Shown: in pieces, positions 54,013 to 64,000 of the stretch
How the letters are laid out: each line of letters starts with the position of its first letter
Numbering within the stretch: position 1 is the first letter of the stretch
From: Vagococcus martis
Lineage (GTDB): Bacteria > Bacillota > Bacilli > Lactobacillales > Vagococcaceae
DNA length: 64,000 nt
Direction of reading: 5' to 3'
NCBI RefSeq assembly: GCF_002026305.1
Contig: NZ_MVAB01000001.1
Span: forward strand, 2,060,001 to 2,124,000
Made by a program: the position numbers and the translations under genes
The notes under the pieces: generated by a model
What the model was told of the DNA's origin: nothing
Seen by the model: only the letters and a program-made list of their open reading frames with translations
The model's database searches: none

Positions 54013-55290
54013 ATGAAAAAATTAGTTATAAATGGTGGAAAAAAATTAAAGGGAACAGTCACAATTAGTGGAGCTAAAAATAGTGCTGTTGCATTAATTC
54101 CAGCTGCAATTTTAGCTGACTCACCTGTTATTTTAGAAGGTGTTCCTGATATTAAAGATGTGCATTCATTAAAAGAAATATTAGAACTTATGGGAGTCGA
54201 GGTGACATTTGAAAATCACACGATGACAATTGATCCAACTAAAATGGTATCAATTCCGATGCCAAGTGGAAAAATCAATAGCTTGCGAGCATCTTATTAT
54301 TTTATGGGGGCTTTGCTTGGAAAATTTGGTGAAGGTGTTGTTGGTCTTCCAGGTGGTTGTTATTTAGGACCAAGGCCTATTGATTTACATATCAAAGGAT
54401 TTGAGTCGCTTGGAGCAACTGTAACAAGTGAACATGGAGCAACTTATTTAAAATCACCAAATGGCTTAGAAGGCACACGTATTTATATGGATATGGTGTC
54501 GATTGGTGCAACCATTAATGTGATGTTAGCTGCAGTAAAAGCAAAAGGACGCACTGTGATTGAAAATGCTGCTAGAGAACCTGAAATTATTGATGTGGCA
54601 ACTCTGCTTAATAATATGGGTGCAAAAATTCGTGGAGCTGGGACAAATGAAATTCGTATTGATGGCGTGGATGAACTAAAAGGATGTCGTCATTCAATTA
54701 TTCCAGACCGAATTGAAGCCGGAACATACTTAGCGATGGCAGCGGCATGTGGTGACGGTGTTGTCGTACAAAATGTTATTTATGAGCATTTAGAGAGTTT
54801 TATTTCCAAATTAGATGAAATGGACGTACCGATGACGATTCGCGAAGATAGTATTGAAGTCCATCCAACCAAACAGTTAAAACCAATTAACGTAACCACT
54901 GTACCATATCCAGGATTTGCCACAGATTTACAACAACCAATAACACCTCTATTACTAAAAGCCAATGGAAAAAGTATCGTGACAGATACCATATATGAGC
55001 AACGAGTAAATCACATTCCTGAATTAGTTCGAATGGGTGCTGATGCTAGTGTGGAAGGTAAAATGATTGTCTTGAATGGACAAGAAGAGTTAGAGCTTGT
55101 TGGGGCAGATGTTACGGCGAGTGATTTACGAGCTGGAGCTTGTTTAGTAACTGCTGGACTGATGGCAAGTGGGACAACACGTATATCTAATGTTGATAAT
55201 ATTTTAAGAGGGTATGATAACATTATTGAAAAATTAACAAATCTAGGTGCTGATATTCGGATGGAAGAAGGCACAGATAAAGAGGGATAA
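54013..55290 (+). CDS. murA2: UDP-N-acetylglucosamine 1-carboxyvinyltransferase (MurA2/MurZ)
   Basis: This 425-residue enzyme makes the first committed peptidoglycan precursor, adding enolpyruvate to UDP-GlcNAc. It has Lys22-Asn23 (SGAKNSA), catalytic Cys116 in [11 protein letters not shown] (the fosfomycin target) and the C-terminal [10 protein letters not shown]. Its place after fba marks it as the MurZ/MurA2 paralogue of Firmicutes. RBS AAGTGAGG. The rho start lies 1 base after its stop. Confidence 0.94.
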   Translation: MKKLVINGGKKLKGTVTISGAKNSAVALIPAAILADSPVILEGVPDIKDVHSLKEILELMGVEVTFENHTMTIDPTKMVSIPMPSGKINSLRASYYFMGALLGKFGEGVVGLPGGCYLGPRPIDLHIKGFESLGATVTSEHGATYLKSPNGLEGTRIYMDMVSIGATINVMLAAVKAKGRTVIENAAREPEIIDVATLLNNMGAKIRGAGTNEIRIDGVDELKGCRHSIIPDRIEAGTYLAMAAACGDGVVVQNVIYEHLESFISKLDEMDVPMTIREDSIEVHPTKQLKPINVTTVPYPGFATDLQQPITPLLLKANGKSIVTDTIYEQRVNHIPELVRMGADASVEGKMIVLNGQEELELVGADVTASDLRAGACLVTAGLMASGTTRISNVDNILRGYDNIIEKLTNLGADIRMEEGTDKEG

Positions 55291-55291
55291 T

Positions 55292-56563
55292 ATGCGCGAT
55301 TATTTAACGATGGGTGAGTTAGAACATAAGACCCTAAAAGAAATTTATGCTTATGCAAAAGATTTTAAAATACCTTATTATAGTCAAATGAATAAAAAAG
55401 AATTATCTTTAGCAGTTATTCGTGCACAAGCTGAAAAACAAGGTTTTTTTATGGTGGAAGGTGTCTTAGATATTGTATCGAATGATGGTTATGGCTTTTT
55501 AAGGCCGATTAACTATACGCCTAGTAAAGAAGATATCTACATCTCATCTTCGCAAATTAGACGGTTTGGTTTACGTAATGGGGACAAAGTATCAGGAAAA
55601 GCAAGACCACCAAAAGAGTCGGAACGTTATTATGGATTAATGCACGTTGAAACAGTTAATGGAAGAAACCCAGAAGATGCAAAACAACGTCCACATTTTC
55701 CTGCATTAACAGCTCTTTATCCGGATAGTCAAATTGTTTTAGAAACCACTAAAACAGATCTTTCTACACGAATGATGGACTTATTCGCACCGGTTGGCTT
55801 TGGCCAGCGAGGTCTAATTGTTGCACCACCAAAAGCAGGGAAAACAAGTGTCATTAAGGAAATTGCTAACGGTATTTCTAAAAATTATCCAGATGTTGAA
55901 TTGATTGTGTTATTAATAGACGAACGACCTGAAGAAGTAACGGACATTGAAAGAAGTGTTGATGGAGAAGTAGTTTCTTCTACTTTTGATCAAATGCCTG
56001 AAAATCATACACGTGTCGTTGAGTTAGTCCTTGACAGAGCATTAAGGTTAGTTGAGGATAAACGTGATGTTGTGATTTTAATGGATAGTATTACGCGTTT
56101 GGCAAGAGCATACAACTTAGTTATACCACCAAGTGGACGCACACTCAGTGGGGGGATTGATCCTGCAGCATTTTATAAACCAAAACGTTTCTTTGGAGCT
56201 GCACGAAATATTGAAGAAGGCGGCAGCTTAACTATTCTGGCGACCGCTTTAGTTGATACAGGAAGTCGAATGGATGATGTTATCTATGAAGAATTCAAAG
56301 GAACAGGTAATATGGAGCTCCATTTATCTAGGGAATTATCTGAAAGACGAGTGTTCCCAGCGATTGATATCAAACGTTCTGGCACAAGACGTGAAGAATT
56401 GTTAATGTCACCTGAACATTTAGAAGAGATATGGAAATTACGCCGTCATATGAAAGGTGATTCAATTAATACAACCAATCAGCTATTGAACTTTTTAAAG
56501 AAAACAAAAAATAATACGACATTTTTTGAGTCATTTAGAGATGTTTCTTTTTTAAAAAAATAA
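55292..56563 (+). CDS. rho: transcription termination factor Rho
   Basis: This 423-residue RNA helicase has an N-terminal Rho_N domain, an OB-fold RNA-binding domain (DGYGFLRP near 65-72), Walker A PPKAGKTS (179-186) and Walker B region [16 protein letters not shown]. The start is the ATG at 55292, RBS GAGGG, directly behind murA2 (coupled). Length is typical of Gram-positive Rho. Confidence 0.95.
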   Translation: MRDYLTMGELEHKTLKEIYAYAKDFKIPYYSQMNKKELSLAVIRAQAEKQGFFMVEGVLDIVSNDGYGFLRPINYTPSKEDIYISSSQIRRFGLRNGDKVSGKARPPKESERYYGLMHVETVNGRNPEDAKQRPHFPALTALYPDSQIVLETTKTDLSTRMMDLFAPVGFGQRGLIVAPPKAGKTSVIKEIANGISKNYPDVELIVLLIDERPEEVTDIERSVDGEVVSSTFDQMPENHTRVVELVLDRALRLVEDKRDVVILMDSITRLARAYNLVIPPSGRTLSGGIDPAAFYKPKRFFGAARNIEEGGSLTILATALVDTGSRMDDVIYEEFKGTGNMELHLSRELSERRVFPAIDIKRSGTRREELLMSPEHLEEIWKLRRHMKGDSINTTNQLLNFLKKTKNNTTFFESFRDVSFLKK

Positions 56564-56653
56564 ATTGCTAAAATAGTTTGAACATGTTAATATAGTATCG
56601 TTGTAATAATAACTCTGTTTCAGCAAATGAATCAGGGCAAAGGAGAGAGAAAT

Positions 56654-56917
56654 ATGAAACAAGGAATTCATCCAGAATATCATCCAGTAGTATTTATGGA
56701 CTCACAAACAGGGTTCAAATTCTTATCTGGATCAACTAAAACATCTGAAGAAACTATTGAATGGGAAGATGGAAATACATACCCAGTCATCCGTGTGGAA
56801 ATTACTTCAGATTCACATCCATTCTATACAGGACGTCAAAAATTTACACAAGCAGACGGACGTGTGGATCGTTTCAACAAAAAATATGGTCTCAAAGACG
56901 AAAACGCTGCAGAATAA
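56654..56917 (+). CDS. rpmE2: 50S ribosomal protein L31 type B
   Basis: The protein has 87 residues and the type B pattern ([33 protein letters not shown]), without the zinc CxxC of type A. The start is the ATG at 56654 with AAAGGAGAG; the longer frame is not used. It follows rho, as in Bacillus. It has its own promoter-like TTGAAC/TATAGT upstream. Confidence 0.94.
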   Translation: MKQGIHPEYHPVVFMDSQTGFKFLSGSTKTSEETIEWEDGNTYPVIRVEITSDSHPFYTGRQKFTQADGRVDRFNKKYGLKDENAAE

Positions 56918-56928
56918 TCTCAGTGTCA

Positions 56929-56967
56929 AAAAAGGGTTCTGGTATCTTATCAGGACTCTTTTTTTTG
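56929..56967 (+). terminator. rpmE2 terminator
   Basis: The imperfect stem AAAGGGTTCTG/CAGGACTCTTT is followed by eight T. Confidence 0.7.
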
Positions 56968-56983
56968 TGAAAGGAATGGGAGT

Positions 56984-57361
56984 ATGGAAAATCAACGATT
57001 TAGAATTCTTATTTGGATTGAACACAATAATCATGTATTAGTTGCAACCACTAAAACAGGTGAAAAACAGTTATTAGAAGTGACGCCAAATGATGCTGAA
57101 ACGACTCTTGAAGCCATTGAACGTTACGGGGAAGAAATTCTTGATTTACATTTTGATGTAGTGAATTTTGTTGATTTGATCGAACAAACGACACATGAGC
57201 ATTTTAATCAAACTGAAACGTTATTTCTATATAGAGCTTCCTTGAAAAAAGATGAGATTTTACCAAAATTGACACATAGCCAGATTATTTATTGGTTACC
57301 GATTAATAAGGCAGAAGAAATTGTATCATCTCAACTGATATCTAAAATGACAAAAATATAG
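56984..57361 (+). CDS. hypothetical protein, 125 residues
   Basis: The protein has 125 residues, predicted cytosolic, alpha/beta with no motif I recognise. It begins MENQRFRILIWIEHNNHVLVATT and shows an EAIERYGEEILDLHFD helix. RBS AAAGGAATGG gives good support for translation. It precedes nadE after 63 bases; a functional link is not evident. Confidence 0.7.
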   Translation: MENQRFRILIWIEHNNHVLVATTKTGEKQLLEVTPNDAETTLEAIERYGEEILDLHFDVVNFVDLIEQTTHEHFNQTETLFLYRASLKKDEILPKLTHSQIIYWLPINKAEEIVSSQLISKMTKI

Positions 57362-57424
57362 AATGACTACATATGATTTATAAATTTATGGTAAAATATA
57401 GGTTAATTATAAGGAGAGATAGAG

Positions 57425-58258
57425 ATGGACGAATTACAACAAATTATTATAAAAAACTTACAAGTAGCCCCTCAGATTAAGGCAAAAGAAGAAATCGTGA
57501 AACGTGTGCAATTTTTAAAAGACTACATGTTAGCACATCCGTTTTTAAAAACATATGTTTTAGGCATTAGCGGCGGACAAGACTCCACTTTAGCCGGTAA
57601 ACTTGCACAACTAGCAATCAGTGAATTACGCGAAGAAACGGGTGATACTGATTATAAATTTATTGCCGTTCGTTTGCCTTATGGCGTTCAAAAAGATGAA
57701 GATGACGCACAAAAATCATTAAATTTTATTCAACCAGATGAATCATTAGTTATAAATGTAAAATCTAGCGTGGATGCTTTAGTGAAAGAATTAAATGAAG
57801 GTTCAACTATCGAGGTGAGTGATTTTAATAAAGGAAATATTAAAGCTCGTCAAAGAATGGTATCGCAATATGCGGTGGCAGGTCAAAGAAGTGGCGCGGT
57901 AATTGGGACAGATCATGCCGCTGAAAATCTAACAGGTTTTTTCACCAAATTTGGTGATGGCGCAGCAGATGTTTTACCTTTATTTGGATTAAACAAAAGA
58001 CAAGGAAAAGCCTTGCTAAAAGAACTGGGTGCTGATAAATCATTGTATGAGAAAATTCCAACAGCTGATTTAGAAGAAAATAAACCAATGATAGCTGATG
58101 AAGATGCTTTAGGCGTGACTTATGAGGCAATTGATGATTACTTAGAAGGTAAAGAAGTTAGTGATAAAGATAGAGAAACAATTGAGAGATGGTATAAAAA
58201 GTCAGAACATAAACGTCATTTACCGATTACGTTAGGAGACACGTTTTGGGTAAAATAG
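57425..58258 (+). CDS. nadE: NH3-dependent NAD+ synthetase
   Basis: This 277-residue enzyme amidates deamido-NAD+ with ammonia and ATP. The ATP-pyrophosphatase P-loop is GISGGQDST (48-55), followed by [37 protein letters not shown] and the C-terminal [13 protein letters not shown]. Length is typical of the bacterial NadE dimer. RBS AAGGAGAGATAGAG. Its end overlaps the next gene by 13 bases. Confidence 0.95.
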   Translation: MDELQQIIIKNLQVAPQIKAKEEIVKRVQFLKDYMLAHPFLKTYVLGISGGQDSTLAGKLAQLAISELREETGDTDYKFIAVRLPYGVQKDEDDAQKSLNFIQPDESLVINVKSSVDALVKELNEGSTIEVSDFNKGNIKARQRMVSQYAVAGQRSGAVIGTDHAAENLTGFFTKFGDGAADVLPLFGLNKRQGKALLKELGADKSLYEKIPTADLEENKPMIADEDALGVTYEAIDDYLEGKEVSDKDRETIERWYKKSEHKRHLPITLGDTFWVK

Positions 58259-60123
58259 AATCAAGGGTTCAAAGACGAGTAGAGCAGAAGCAAAAAAAAT
58301 CATGGCTAAAAAGGATTTTTACTAATCCAATTACCAAAATCTTACTAACTTTAATTATTGTTTACTTAAGTAATTTCTATTTACAACTAAGTCAAAATTC
58401 TTGGAGCTTCTCGCTTGCGTGGAAGTTTGCCATGGAGTGGCATGTTGAGAAATTTCTACTAGGGACGCTAGTATTGCTATTTTTAGATATGTTTCTTATT
58501 AGTTTAAGCGGGTCGTTTTTAATAGGAAATATCATTTATATCACGAGTATTGGGTTACTGGGTATTGCCAACAGTCAGAAAATGGCATTGAGGATGGAAC
58601 CTATCTACCCAGATGATTTAAAAATGATTTTTGAGTTTACGATGATGAAAGATATCATTGGAAATACGTATTTCATTTTAGCGTTGATACTGATAGGTCT
58701 AGCATTAGCAGGACTAGTCTATGCCTTGTATCGGTCAATTCGTTTAAGCAAGCGTCAACAAATCGTTCGTTTAGTGTGTTTTGCCGTGTCAATCGCAGGG
58801 CTATTTTATGCCAGCTTATTTAATCAACCAAACAACCTATTGCGAAAAGAATATAATAAAACAGCTTTATGGATTCCATATAGTCAAAAAATGAATTACT
58901 ATAATACAGGTTTCATGGGAGGCTTTTTATATAATTTAAAAGTTGAAGCCATGGATGAACCAAAAAATTATTCGAAAGAAACAATCGACAAAATCGTCAA
59001 AAAATATGATACAAAAGCAAAAGAGAATAATGCTAAAAAGAAATACAAAGAAAAACCTAATGTGGTCTTTATCATGTCTGAAAGTTTTTCTGATCCTGAA
59101 AAGTTAGATGGCATTAAATTAAATAAAAGTCCTATTACTGATTTTAGAAGTGTAGCACGTCAGTCGGTTTATTCTGGTGAGATGTTGTCGCAAAACTATG
59201 GTGGTGGGACAGCAAATATCGAATTTGAAGCATTGACAGGAATTTCAATGGGGTTACTTAATTCTCAAATGACGACACCATATACTATGATGTTACCTAA
59301 GAAAACGGAATTTCCATCGATTGTATCGAGTTTAAAACAACAGGATTATCAAACGGTGGCTATTCATCCTTACAATACATCAATGTATAAACGTAAAGAT
59401 GTTTACAATGTTCTTGGTTTTAATGAGTTTTTAGATGAAAATACCATGACTCATAAGGAAAAGTTATCAGATAATGGTTATATTTCAGATGCCTCAGCGT
59501 TTAGTGAAGTGCTAGATGTGATGGGTAAATCTGATCAAGCGTCTTTTGTGCACTTAGTAACCATGCAAACACATATGCCTTATAACAATAAATACACAAA
59601 TTCGCCGTTTACGCAGACAACATCAACGACAAATGCGTCGATTGATAATTACGCATTTGATATTTCTTATACATCAGAAGCGTTGAAACAATTTATTGAA
59701 GAAATCAATAAATTAGATAGACAGACGATTGTGGTTTTCTGGGGAGATCATCTACCGTCTATTTACCCAGATGATATTGTTGAAAAAAACAACCCAATTA
59801 CCACTCATTTAACAGAGTATTTGATATATGATACGTTGTCGAAAGGGATACATAAAGAAGAAGTCATGAGCCCATTTTACTTTTCAAGTTTGATTACTAA
59901 TTTTTCCCCTGTCGAACAAACAGGATTTAATGCTCTATTACTTGAATTACAGAAAGTATTACCAGCATTTGAAAAACAAATGTATTATGTAAATGGAAAA
60001 TGGGAAAAAGAAGTATCTTTTACTAAAGAAGAAAGAGAACTCTATGAGGACTATCAGTTAATGGTTTATGATTTGGTTTCAGGTGAAAAGTATGGTCAGA
60101 AAATGTTTGATGTCCAATCATAA
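58246..60123 (+). CDS. LTA synthase family membrane sulfatase-fold enzyme
   Basis: The protein has 625 residues. About four or five N-terminal helices precede an extracellular sulfatase-type domain with [11 protein letters not shown], the nucleophile Thr in [27 protein letters not shown] and [10 protein letters not shown]. The family makes polyglycerolphosphate lipoteichoic acid or primes it, or acts on related glycolipids. The start is TTG at 58246 inside nadE, with AGGAG 7 bases upstream. The cell may have another LtaS elsewhere. Confidence 0.85.
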   Translation: MGKIESRVQRRVEQKQKKSWLKRIFTNPITKILLTLIIVYLSNFYLQLSQNSWSFSLAWKFAMEWHVEKFLLGTLVLLFLDMFLISLSGSFLIGNIIYITSIGLLGIANSQKMALRMEPIYPDDLKMIFEFTMMKDIIGNTYFILALILIGLALAGLVYALYRSIRLSKRQQIVRLVCFAVSIAGLFYASLFNQPNNLLRKEYNKTALWIPYSQKMNYYNTGFMGGFLYNLKVEAMDEPKNYSKETIDKIVKKYDTKAKENNAKKKYKEKPNVVFIMSESFSDPEKLDGIKLNKSPITDFRSVARQSVYSGEMLSQNYGGGTANIEFEALTGISMGLLNSQMTTPYTMMLPKKTEFPSIVSSLKQQDYQTVAIHPYNTSMYKRKDVYNVLGFNEFLDENTMTHKEKLSDNGYISDASAFSEVLDVMGKSDQASFVHLVTMQTHMPYNNKYTNSPFTQTTSTTNASIDNYAFDISYTSEALKQFIEEINKLDRQTIVVFWGDHLPSIYPDDIVEKNNPITTHLTEYLIYDTLSKGIHKEEVMSPFYFSSLITNFSPVEQTGFNALLLELQKVLPAFEKQMYYVNGKWEKEVSFTKEERELYEDYQLMVYDLVSGEKYGQKMFDVQS

Positions 60124-60194
60124 TATGAATTTTTTAATAAAATAGTGAATTAATTGTAGTTTAAAAATTTTCATGATATAATCAGTTAGAATTA

Positions 60195-60323
60195 TTCATA
60201 AGGGAGTAACTGGCAGTGCTACATACTGCGATAATGCCACCAATCGAAATCACTGTGTATTTCTGGTATTATCTTAAATAGTGAGACTTATGTATGTAGT
60301 TAAGCATACATAAGTCTTTTTTT
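60195..60323 (+). ncRNA. yybP-ykoY manganese riboswitch with terminator
   Basis: The conserved yybP-ykoY elements are present: AAGGGAGTAAC (start), the internal GCGATAATGCC region and the GTGAGACTTAT that links to expression control. The GAGAC strand also forms the 12-bp terminator stem (60285-60296 with 60305-60316) followed by seven T, an on/off switch. The downstream P-type ATPase matches known targets in L. lactis (yoaB) and S. pneumoniae (mgtA). Confidence 0.88.
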
Positions 60324-60366
60324 ATTTGACTTATGTATAGCGCGACAAATAAAAGGAGGAAAAAAA

Positions 60367-63039
60367 ATGTCAGATCAAAAAAAGAAGCAGTTGAATGATG
60401 CATTTTATGTTGAAGATGAGAATATAGTGCTAGAAAAACTGCAATCAACTCCTAATGGGTTGAGTACTGCTGAAGCAGAAAAACGCCTTAAGGAGTATGG
60501 TCATAATCAATTGGATGAAGGGAAGAAAAAAAGTTTATTTAGTAAATTTTTAGACCAATTCAAAGATTTTATGATTATCATTTTACTTGCGGCAGCGGTA
60601 CTATCATTTTTCATGGGAGACCAAGTTGAAGCGATTATGATTATTGTCGTGGTATTTATTATGGCAATCTTCGGAGTGGTGCAAGAAGCAAAAGCTGAAG
60701 AAGCAATTGAAGCATTGAAAGATATGTCAACACCAAATGCTAATGTACGTCGTGATAACACAACGAAAACAGTTAAAAGTACAGATTTAGTACCTGGTGA
60801 TATTGTGTTGCTAGAAGCTGGAGATGTGATTCCGGCTGATATGCGTTTGATTGAAACAGCGTCGTTAAAAATTGAAGAAGCAGCCTTAACTGGTGAATCC
60901 GTTCCAGTTGAAAAAGAAGATGTGGTTTTAGAAAAAGAAGATATCGGTATTGGTGATCGTATCAATATGGCTTATATGAACAGTAATGTCACATATGGTC
61001 GTGGTGTTGGTGTGGTAACAGGTACAGGAATGAATACCGAAGTTGGTAAGATTGCTAACATGTTAGCTCAAGCTGACGAAACGAATACACCATTAAAAGA
61101 AAACTTAAATAAATTAGGTAAGGTGTTATCTATTGCGATTATTTTCATCTGTATTGTGATGTTTGGAGTGGGAATGTTACGTGGTGGACATGATTGGATG
61201 GAAATGTTGTTAACATCTGTATCATTAGCCGTTGCAGCAATTCCAGAAGGATTACCAGCGATTGTAACGATTATTTTAGCCTTAGGAACTCAAAAAATGG
61301 CGAAACGTAATGCGTTGGTCAGAAAATTACCAGCTGTTGAAACATTAGGTAGTACAGACATTATCTGTTCTGATAAAACAGGTACATTAACATTAAACCA
61401 AATGACAGTGGAAGAAGTGTTTACAAACAATGAATCAATTCGCGATTCAAAAGATATTCCATTAGAAAACACAACCTTAAAAATCATGACATTTTGTAAT
61501 GATACAAAAATTTCTGACGATGGCACATTAATTGGTGACCCAACAGAAACTGCTTTAATTAAATATGGTGAAGATCGTGGTTATGATATTGCATCAAAAT
61601 TAAAAGAAGAACCACGTTTAGCCGAAGTACCATTTGATTCTGATAGAAAATTAATGTCGACATTCCATAAATTACCTGACGGTCGCTTCTTTGTAGCTGT
61701 AAAAGGTGCGCCTGATGAATTATTGAAACGTTGTACAAACTATGACGTCAATGGCGAAATTAAATCAATGGATAAATCAGAAGAAGACTTGATTTTAAAG
61801 ACTAATAAACAATTAGCGACACAGGCATTACGTGTACTTGCTATGGCTTATAAAATTGTAGATGAGATTCCAAGTGAATTAACAAGTGAAAATGTTGAAA
61901 CGGATTTAATCTTCTCAGGTTTAGTCGGGATGATTGACCCAGAACGTAAAGAAGCAGCTGAAGCTGTACGTGTTGCCAAAGAAGCCGGTATTCGTCCAAT
62001 CATGATTACTGGTGACCATAAAGACACAGCTGAAGCAATCGCTGTGCGTCTTGGTATTTTAAAAGAAGGTCAACATGATGCTGTTATTACTGGTGGCGAA
62101 TTGAATAATATGTCAGATGAGCAACTAGCTAATTCGATTGAACAATATTCCGTTTACGCTAGAGTGTCACCTGAACATAAAGTACGTATTGTTAAAGCAT
62201 GGCAAAAAGATGGGAAAGTAGTGGCGATGACAGGTGATGGTGTCAATGATGCACCAGCTCTTAAAACTGCTGATATTGGTATAGGTATGGGTATTACTGG
62301 TACGGAAGTATCTAAAGGTGCAAGTGATATGGTCTTAGCTGATGATAACTTCTCCACTATTATCGTTGCCGTTGAAGAAGGGCGTAAAGTCTTCTCAAAC
62401 ATTCAAAAAACAGTTCAATACTTACTTGCTGCAAACTTAGGGGAAGTTTTAACCTTATTTATTGCGACAATGCTCGGTTGGGATACATTATTACCAGTCC
62501 ATTTATTATGGATTAACGTCGTAACTGATACATTCCCTGCGATTGCATTAGGATTAGAGCCTGCTGAAAAAGGGATCATGAAACACAAACCACGTGGTCG
62601 AGATTCAGACTTCTTCTCAGGTGGTGTGATGAGTAGTATCATCTATCAAGGGATTTTAGAAGCTGGATTGACATTAGGTGTATACATGTATGCAATTAAT
62701 AACCCTGTCCACTCAAGCTATGATGCTATTCATGCAGATGCGTTAACGATGGCTTATGCAACACTTGGTTTAATCCAATTAATCCATGCGTTTAATGTAA
62801 AATCTGTGCATGAATCACTATTTAAAGTAGGACCATTCAGAAATAAAATCTTTAACTACGCGATTTTACTTTCATTTGTTTTACTAGCATCTACAATTGT
62901 GATACCTGGATTTAATGATTTGTTTAAAGTAGCTCACTTAGATGGCCATCAATGGTTGGCAGTATTAATTGGTTCATTTGCTATTCTACCAATAGTAGAA
63001 ATTGTTAAATGGGTTCAACGAAAAACGATTTATAAATAG
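60367..63039 (+). CDS. P-type II cation ATPase, Mn2+/Ca2+ exporter (YoaB/MgtA-like)
   Basis: This 890-residue ATPase has a cation_ATPase_N domain, TGES actuator motif, phosphorylated Asp336 in SDKTGTLT, hinge GDGVNDAPAL, and Ca2+-type membrane motifs AAIPEGLPA (M4) and WINVVTDTFPA (M6). Control by a Mn2+ riboswitch suggests Mn2+ efflux, with Ca2+ also possible. RBS AAAGGAGG. Length is typical of the PMR1/Ca2+-ATPase group. Confidence 0.92.
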   Translation: MSDQKKKQLNDAFYVEDENIVLEKLQSTPNGLSTAEAEKRLKEYGHNQLDEGKKKSLFSKFLDQFKDFMIIILLAAAVLSFFMGDQVEAIMIIVVVFIMAIFGVVQEAKAEEAIEALKDMSTPNANVRRDNTTKTVKSTDLVPGDIVLLEAGDVIPADMRLIETASLKIEEAALTGESVPVEKEDVVLEKEDIGIGDRINMAYMNSNVTYGRGVGVVTGTGMNTEVGKIANMLAQADETNTPLKENLNKLGKVLSIAIIFICIVMFGVGMLRGGHDWMEMLLTSVSLAVAAIPEGLPAIVTIILALGTQKMAKRNALVRKLPAVETLGSTDIICSDKTGTLTLNQMTVEEVFTNNESIRDSKDIPLENTTLKIMTFCNDTKISDDGTLIGDPTETALIKYGEDRGYDIASKLKEEPRLAEVPFDSDRKLMSTFHKLPDGRFFVAVKGAPDELLKRCTNYDVNGEIKSMDKSEEDLILKTNKQLATQALRVLAMAYKIVDEIPSELTSENVETDLIFSGLVGMIDPERKEAAEAVRVAKEAGIRPIMITGDHKDTAEAIAVRLGILKEGQHDAVITGGELNNMSDEQLANSIEQYSVYARVSPEHKVRIVKAWQKDGKVVAMTGDGVNDAPALKTADIGIGMGITGTEVSKGASDMVLADDNFSTIIVAVEEGRKVFSNIQKTVQYLLAANLGEVLTLFIATMLGWDTLLPVHLLWINVVTDTFPAIALGLEPAEKGIMKHKPRGRDSDFFSGGVMSSIIYQGILEAGLTLGVYMYAINNPVHSSYDAIHADALTMAYATLGLIQLIHAFNVKSVHESLFKVGPFRNKIFNYAILLSFVLLASTIVIPGFNDLFKVAHLDGHQWLAVLIGSFAILPIVEIVKWVQRKTIYK

Positions 63040-63047
63040 GGCGTTTA

Positions 63048-63078
63048 AACTATCCATATTTTTTTGGATAGTTTTTTT
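63048..63078 (+). terminator. terminator after the cation ATPase gene
   Basis: The stem AACTATCCA/TGGATAGTT is followed by seven T. Confidence 0.9.
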
Positions 63079-63219
63079 ATTTATGTTGACAAAATAAGAG
63101 TATATCTATAATATTGGAGTTAATGTGTTGCAATTTGAAAAAAATATGGCAGCCAATCCTTTAAAAAAATTTTAAAAAAAGGTAAAATAAATAAGAGTTA
63201 ATGAAAGAAGGGAATATCA

Positions 63220-63660
63220 TTGAAAAAACCAAATGTTGGCCAATATTTGCAAGTTATTAATGCAGTTGTCACAGAATCTGAAAACGTTGGAGAAAAGATG
63301 AATCCGTCATATGAAATTGTTCGTAAAGCAATTGATGACAATGAATTATCAGAATTAACTGTTGAGCAACTAACAGAAATAAAAAATCAATTTACTACTG
63401 GTACTGAGGCCTATCGAGTAATGGAAAACTCATTACTTCATTTAAAAGCACCTGTGAAAGTATTAGGTATCCATAAAAAACTAGAAAAAGCATTTAAGGA
63501 TTATGTTGAAGGGTGTCAAGAAATGATTGATTCGATTGATGCTGAGAATGCTAAGGTTGATAGTGAAGCGTTTGATCTATCTGAAGCAAAACAAGATGCG
63601 GCAACAGATGGTATTTCATTCTGTATTCAACGCATTACACAGATTATTATGAATAAGTAA
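63220..63660 (+). CDS. hypothetical helical protein, 146 residues
   Basis: The protein has 146 residues, strongly helical, acidic, no membrane segment. It begins MKKPNVGQYLQVINAVVTE and ends SFCIQRITQIIMNK. The start is TTG at 63220 with GAAGGGAA upstream. I do not recognise the family; it resembles small soluble proteins of enterococci without assigned function. It is monocistronic, with its own terminator. Confidence 0.7.
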   Translation: MKKPNVGQYLQVINAVVTESENVGEKMNPSYEIVRKAIDDNELSELTVEQLTEIKNQFTTGTEAYRVMENSLLHLKAPVKVLGIHKKLEKAFKDYVEGCQEMIDSIDAENAKVDSEAFDLSEAKQDAATDGISFCIQRITQIIMNK

Positions 63661-63663
63661 AGT

Positions 63664-63693
63664 AAAAGAGATGAGAGAATCATCTCTTTTTTA
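63664..63693 (+). terminator. terminator after the 146-residue hypothetical gene
   Basis: The perfect 11-bp stem AAAAGAGATGA/TCATCTCTTTT with loop GAGAA is followed by a T-run. Confidence 0.9.
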
Positions 63694-63790
63694 AATATAG
63701 GTAAAGATTTTTAAAATTAAATTAGTAAACAGACAGATAAAATAATTAATGGTATTCTTATTGTATAACAAGTGTTAGGAGTGGGATGAT

Positions 63791-64000
63791 ATGTCAAAAA
63801 GAAAATCCTATCCAGGACTGACAGATGAAGAAGTGTTAAATAGAATAGCTAGAGGAGAAGTAAATCAGGCAATTCCTAAGACAACACGTTCACTTAAACA
63901 AATTGTGTTTGAAAATAGCTTTACATTATTTAATTTTATTAACTTAGTGATAGCTGGCTTTATCGTATATACAGGTAGTTACAAAAATTTACTTTTTCTT
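63791..64000 (+). CDS. N-terminus of a second P-type ATPase (partial)
   Basis: The first 70 codons are in the window (MSKRKSYPGLTDEEVLNRIARG and onward), open to the edge. The GLTDEEV start, NQAIPKTTRSLKQIVFENSFTLFN and a first membrane helix resemble the CtpE-like/HAD-IC P-type ATPase group of lactic acid bacteria. Catalytic motifs lie outside the window, so substrate is unknown. RBS TAGGAGTGGG. Confidence 0.7.
   Translation, partial: MSKRKSYPGLTDEEVLNRIARGEVNQAIPKTTRSLKQIVFENSFTLFNFINLVIAGFIVYTGSYKNLLFL

Overview
The window is AT-rich, densely coded DNA from a low-GC Firmicute. Gene content and protein character point to Lactobacillales, most likely the Enterococcaceae and perhaps a Vagococcus-like genome: dinG-ypmB-aspB-asnS, dnaD-nth-pbp1A-recU, gpsB-rnpB-ypsC, rpoE...fba-murA2-rho-rpmE2, FeoAB, type B L31, class I and class II aldolases, and several ISL3-family elements. 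The genus is inferred from protein resemblance only. Most of the window is ordinary core genome. The accessory part is almost entirely insertion sequences (IS).

Layout. 1-155: remnants of an ISL3 element (called ISB here). 159-7395: gloA, an unknown membrane protein, then the dinG-ypmB-aspB-asnS operon. 7491-13778: copZ, an intact ISL3 copy (ISA), feoAB, a MalY/PatB-type lyase and an LCP ligase. 13933-15675: IS remnants (IS30, IS200/IS605, a third ISL3 type called ISC). 15758-21137: upp, a membrane protein, a PadR regulator with a HAAS-domain membrane protein, azoR and a stand-alone fabK. 21331-29463: dnaD-nth, pbp1A-recU on the other strand, gpsB, RNase P RNA, ypsC and an M32 carboxypeptidase. 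29570-38321: ktrB, a divergent class I aldolase, a flavodoxin-fold oxidoreductase, a 58-residue ORF, a lipoprotein, a tyrosine phosphatase, a frameshifted ogt, and the yunD-yutD-yutF-DUF1461 group (the last gene frameshifted). 38334-46540: an 8.2-kb nest of IS copies inserted into one another. 46548-64000: yidA, an HD phosphohydrolase, lipL, ywiB, rpoE, a DUF1622 gene, an aldehyde dehydrogenase, fbaA, murA2, rho, rpmE2, a hypothetical gene, nadE, an LTA-synthase-like gene, a Mn2+ (yybP-ykoY) riboswitch with its P-type ATPase, a hypothetical gene, and the start of a second P-type ATPase.

How the genes work together. Cell-envelope functions recur (MurA2, PBP1A, LCP ligase, LTA-synthase-like enzyme, GpsB). 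Others serve DNA repair and recombination (DinG, Nth, RecU, Ogt remnant), transcription (RpoE, Rho), metal homeostasis (CopZ, FeoAB, Mn2+/Ca2+ ATPase) and redox or carbonyl detoxification (GloA, AzoR, KefF-like oxidoreductase, aldehyde dehydrogenase).

I see no prophage, CRISPR array, restriction system or obvious defence island. The best leads are the IS biology (a repeated target octamer, IS-borne terminators that may insulate the transposase, insertions at gene ends), three regulatory sites (a PadR operator, a feo operator, and an attenuator-like leader before murA2), a nested inverted repeat, and a class I aldolase with altered phosphate-binding loops.
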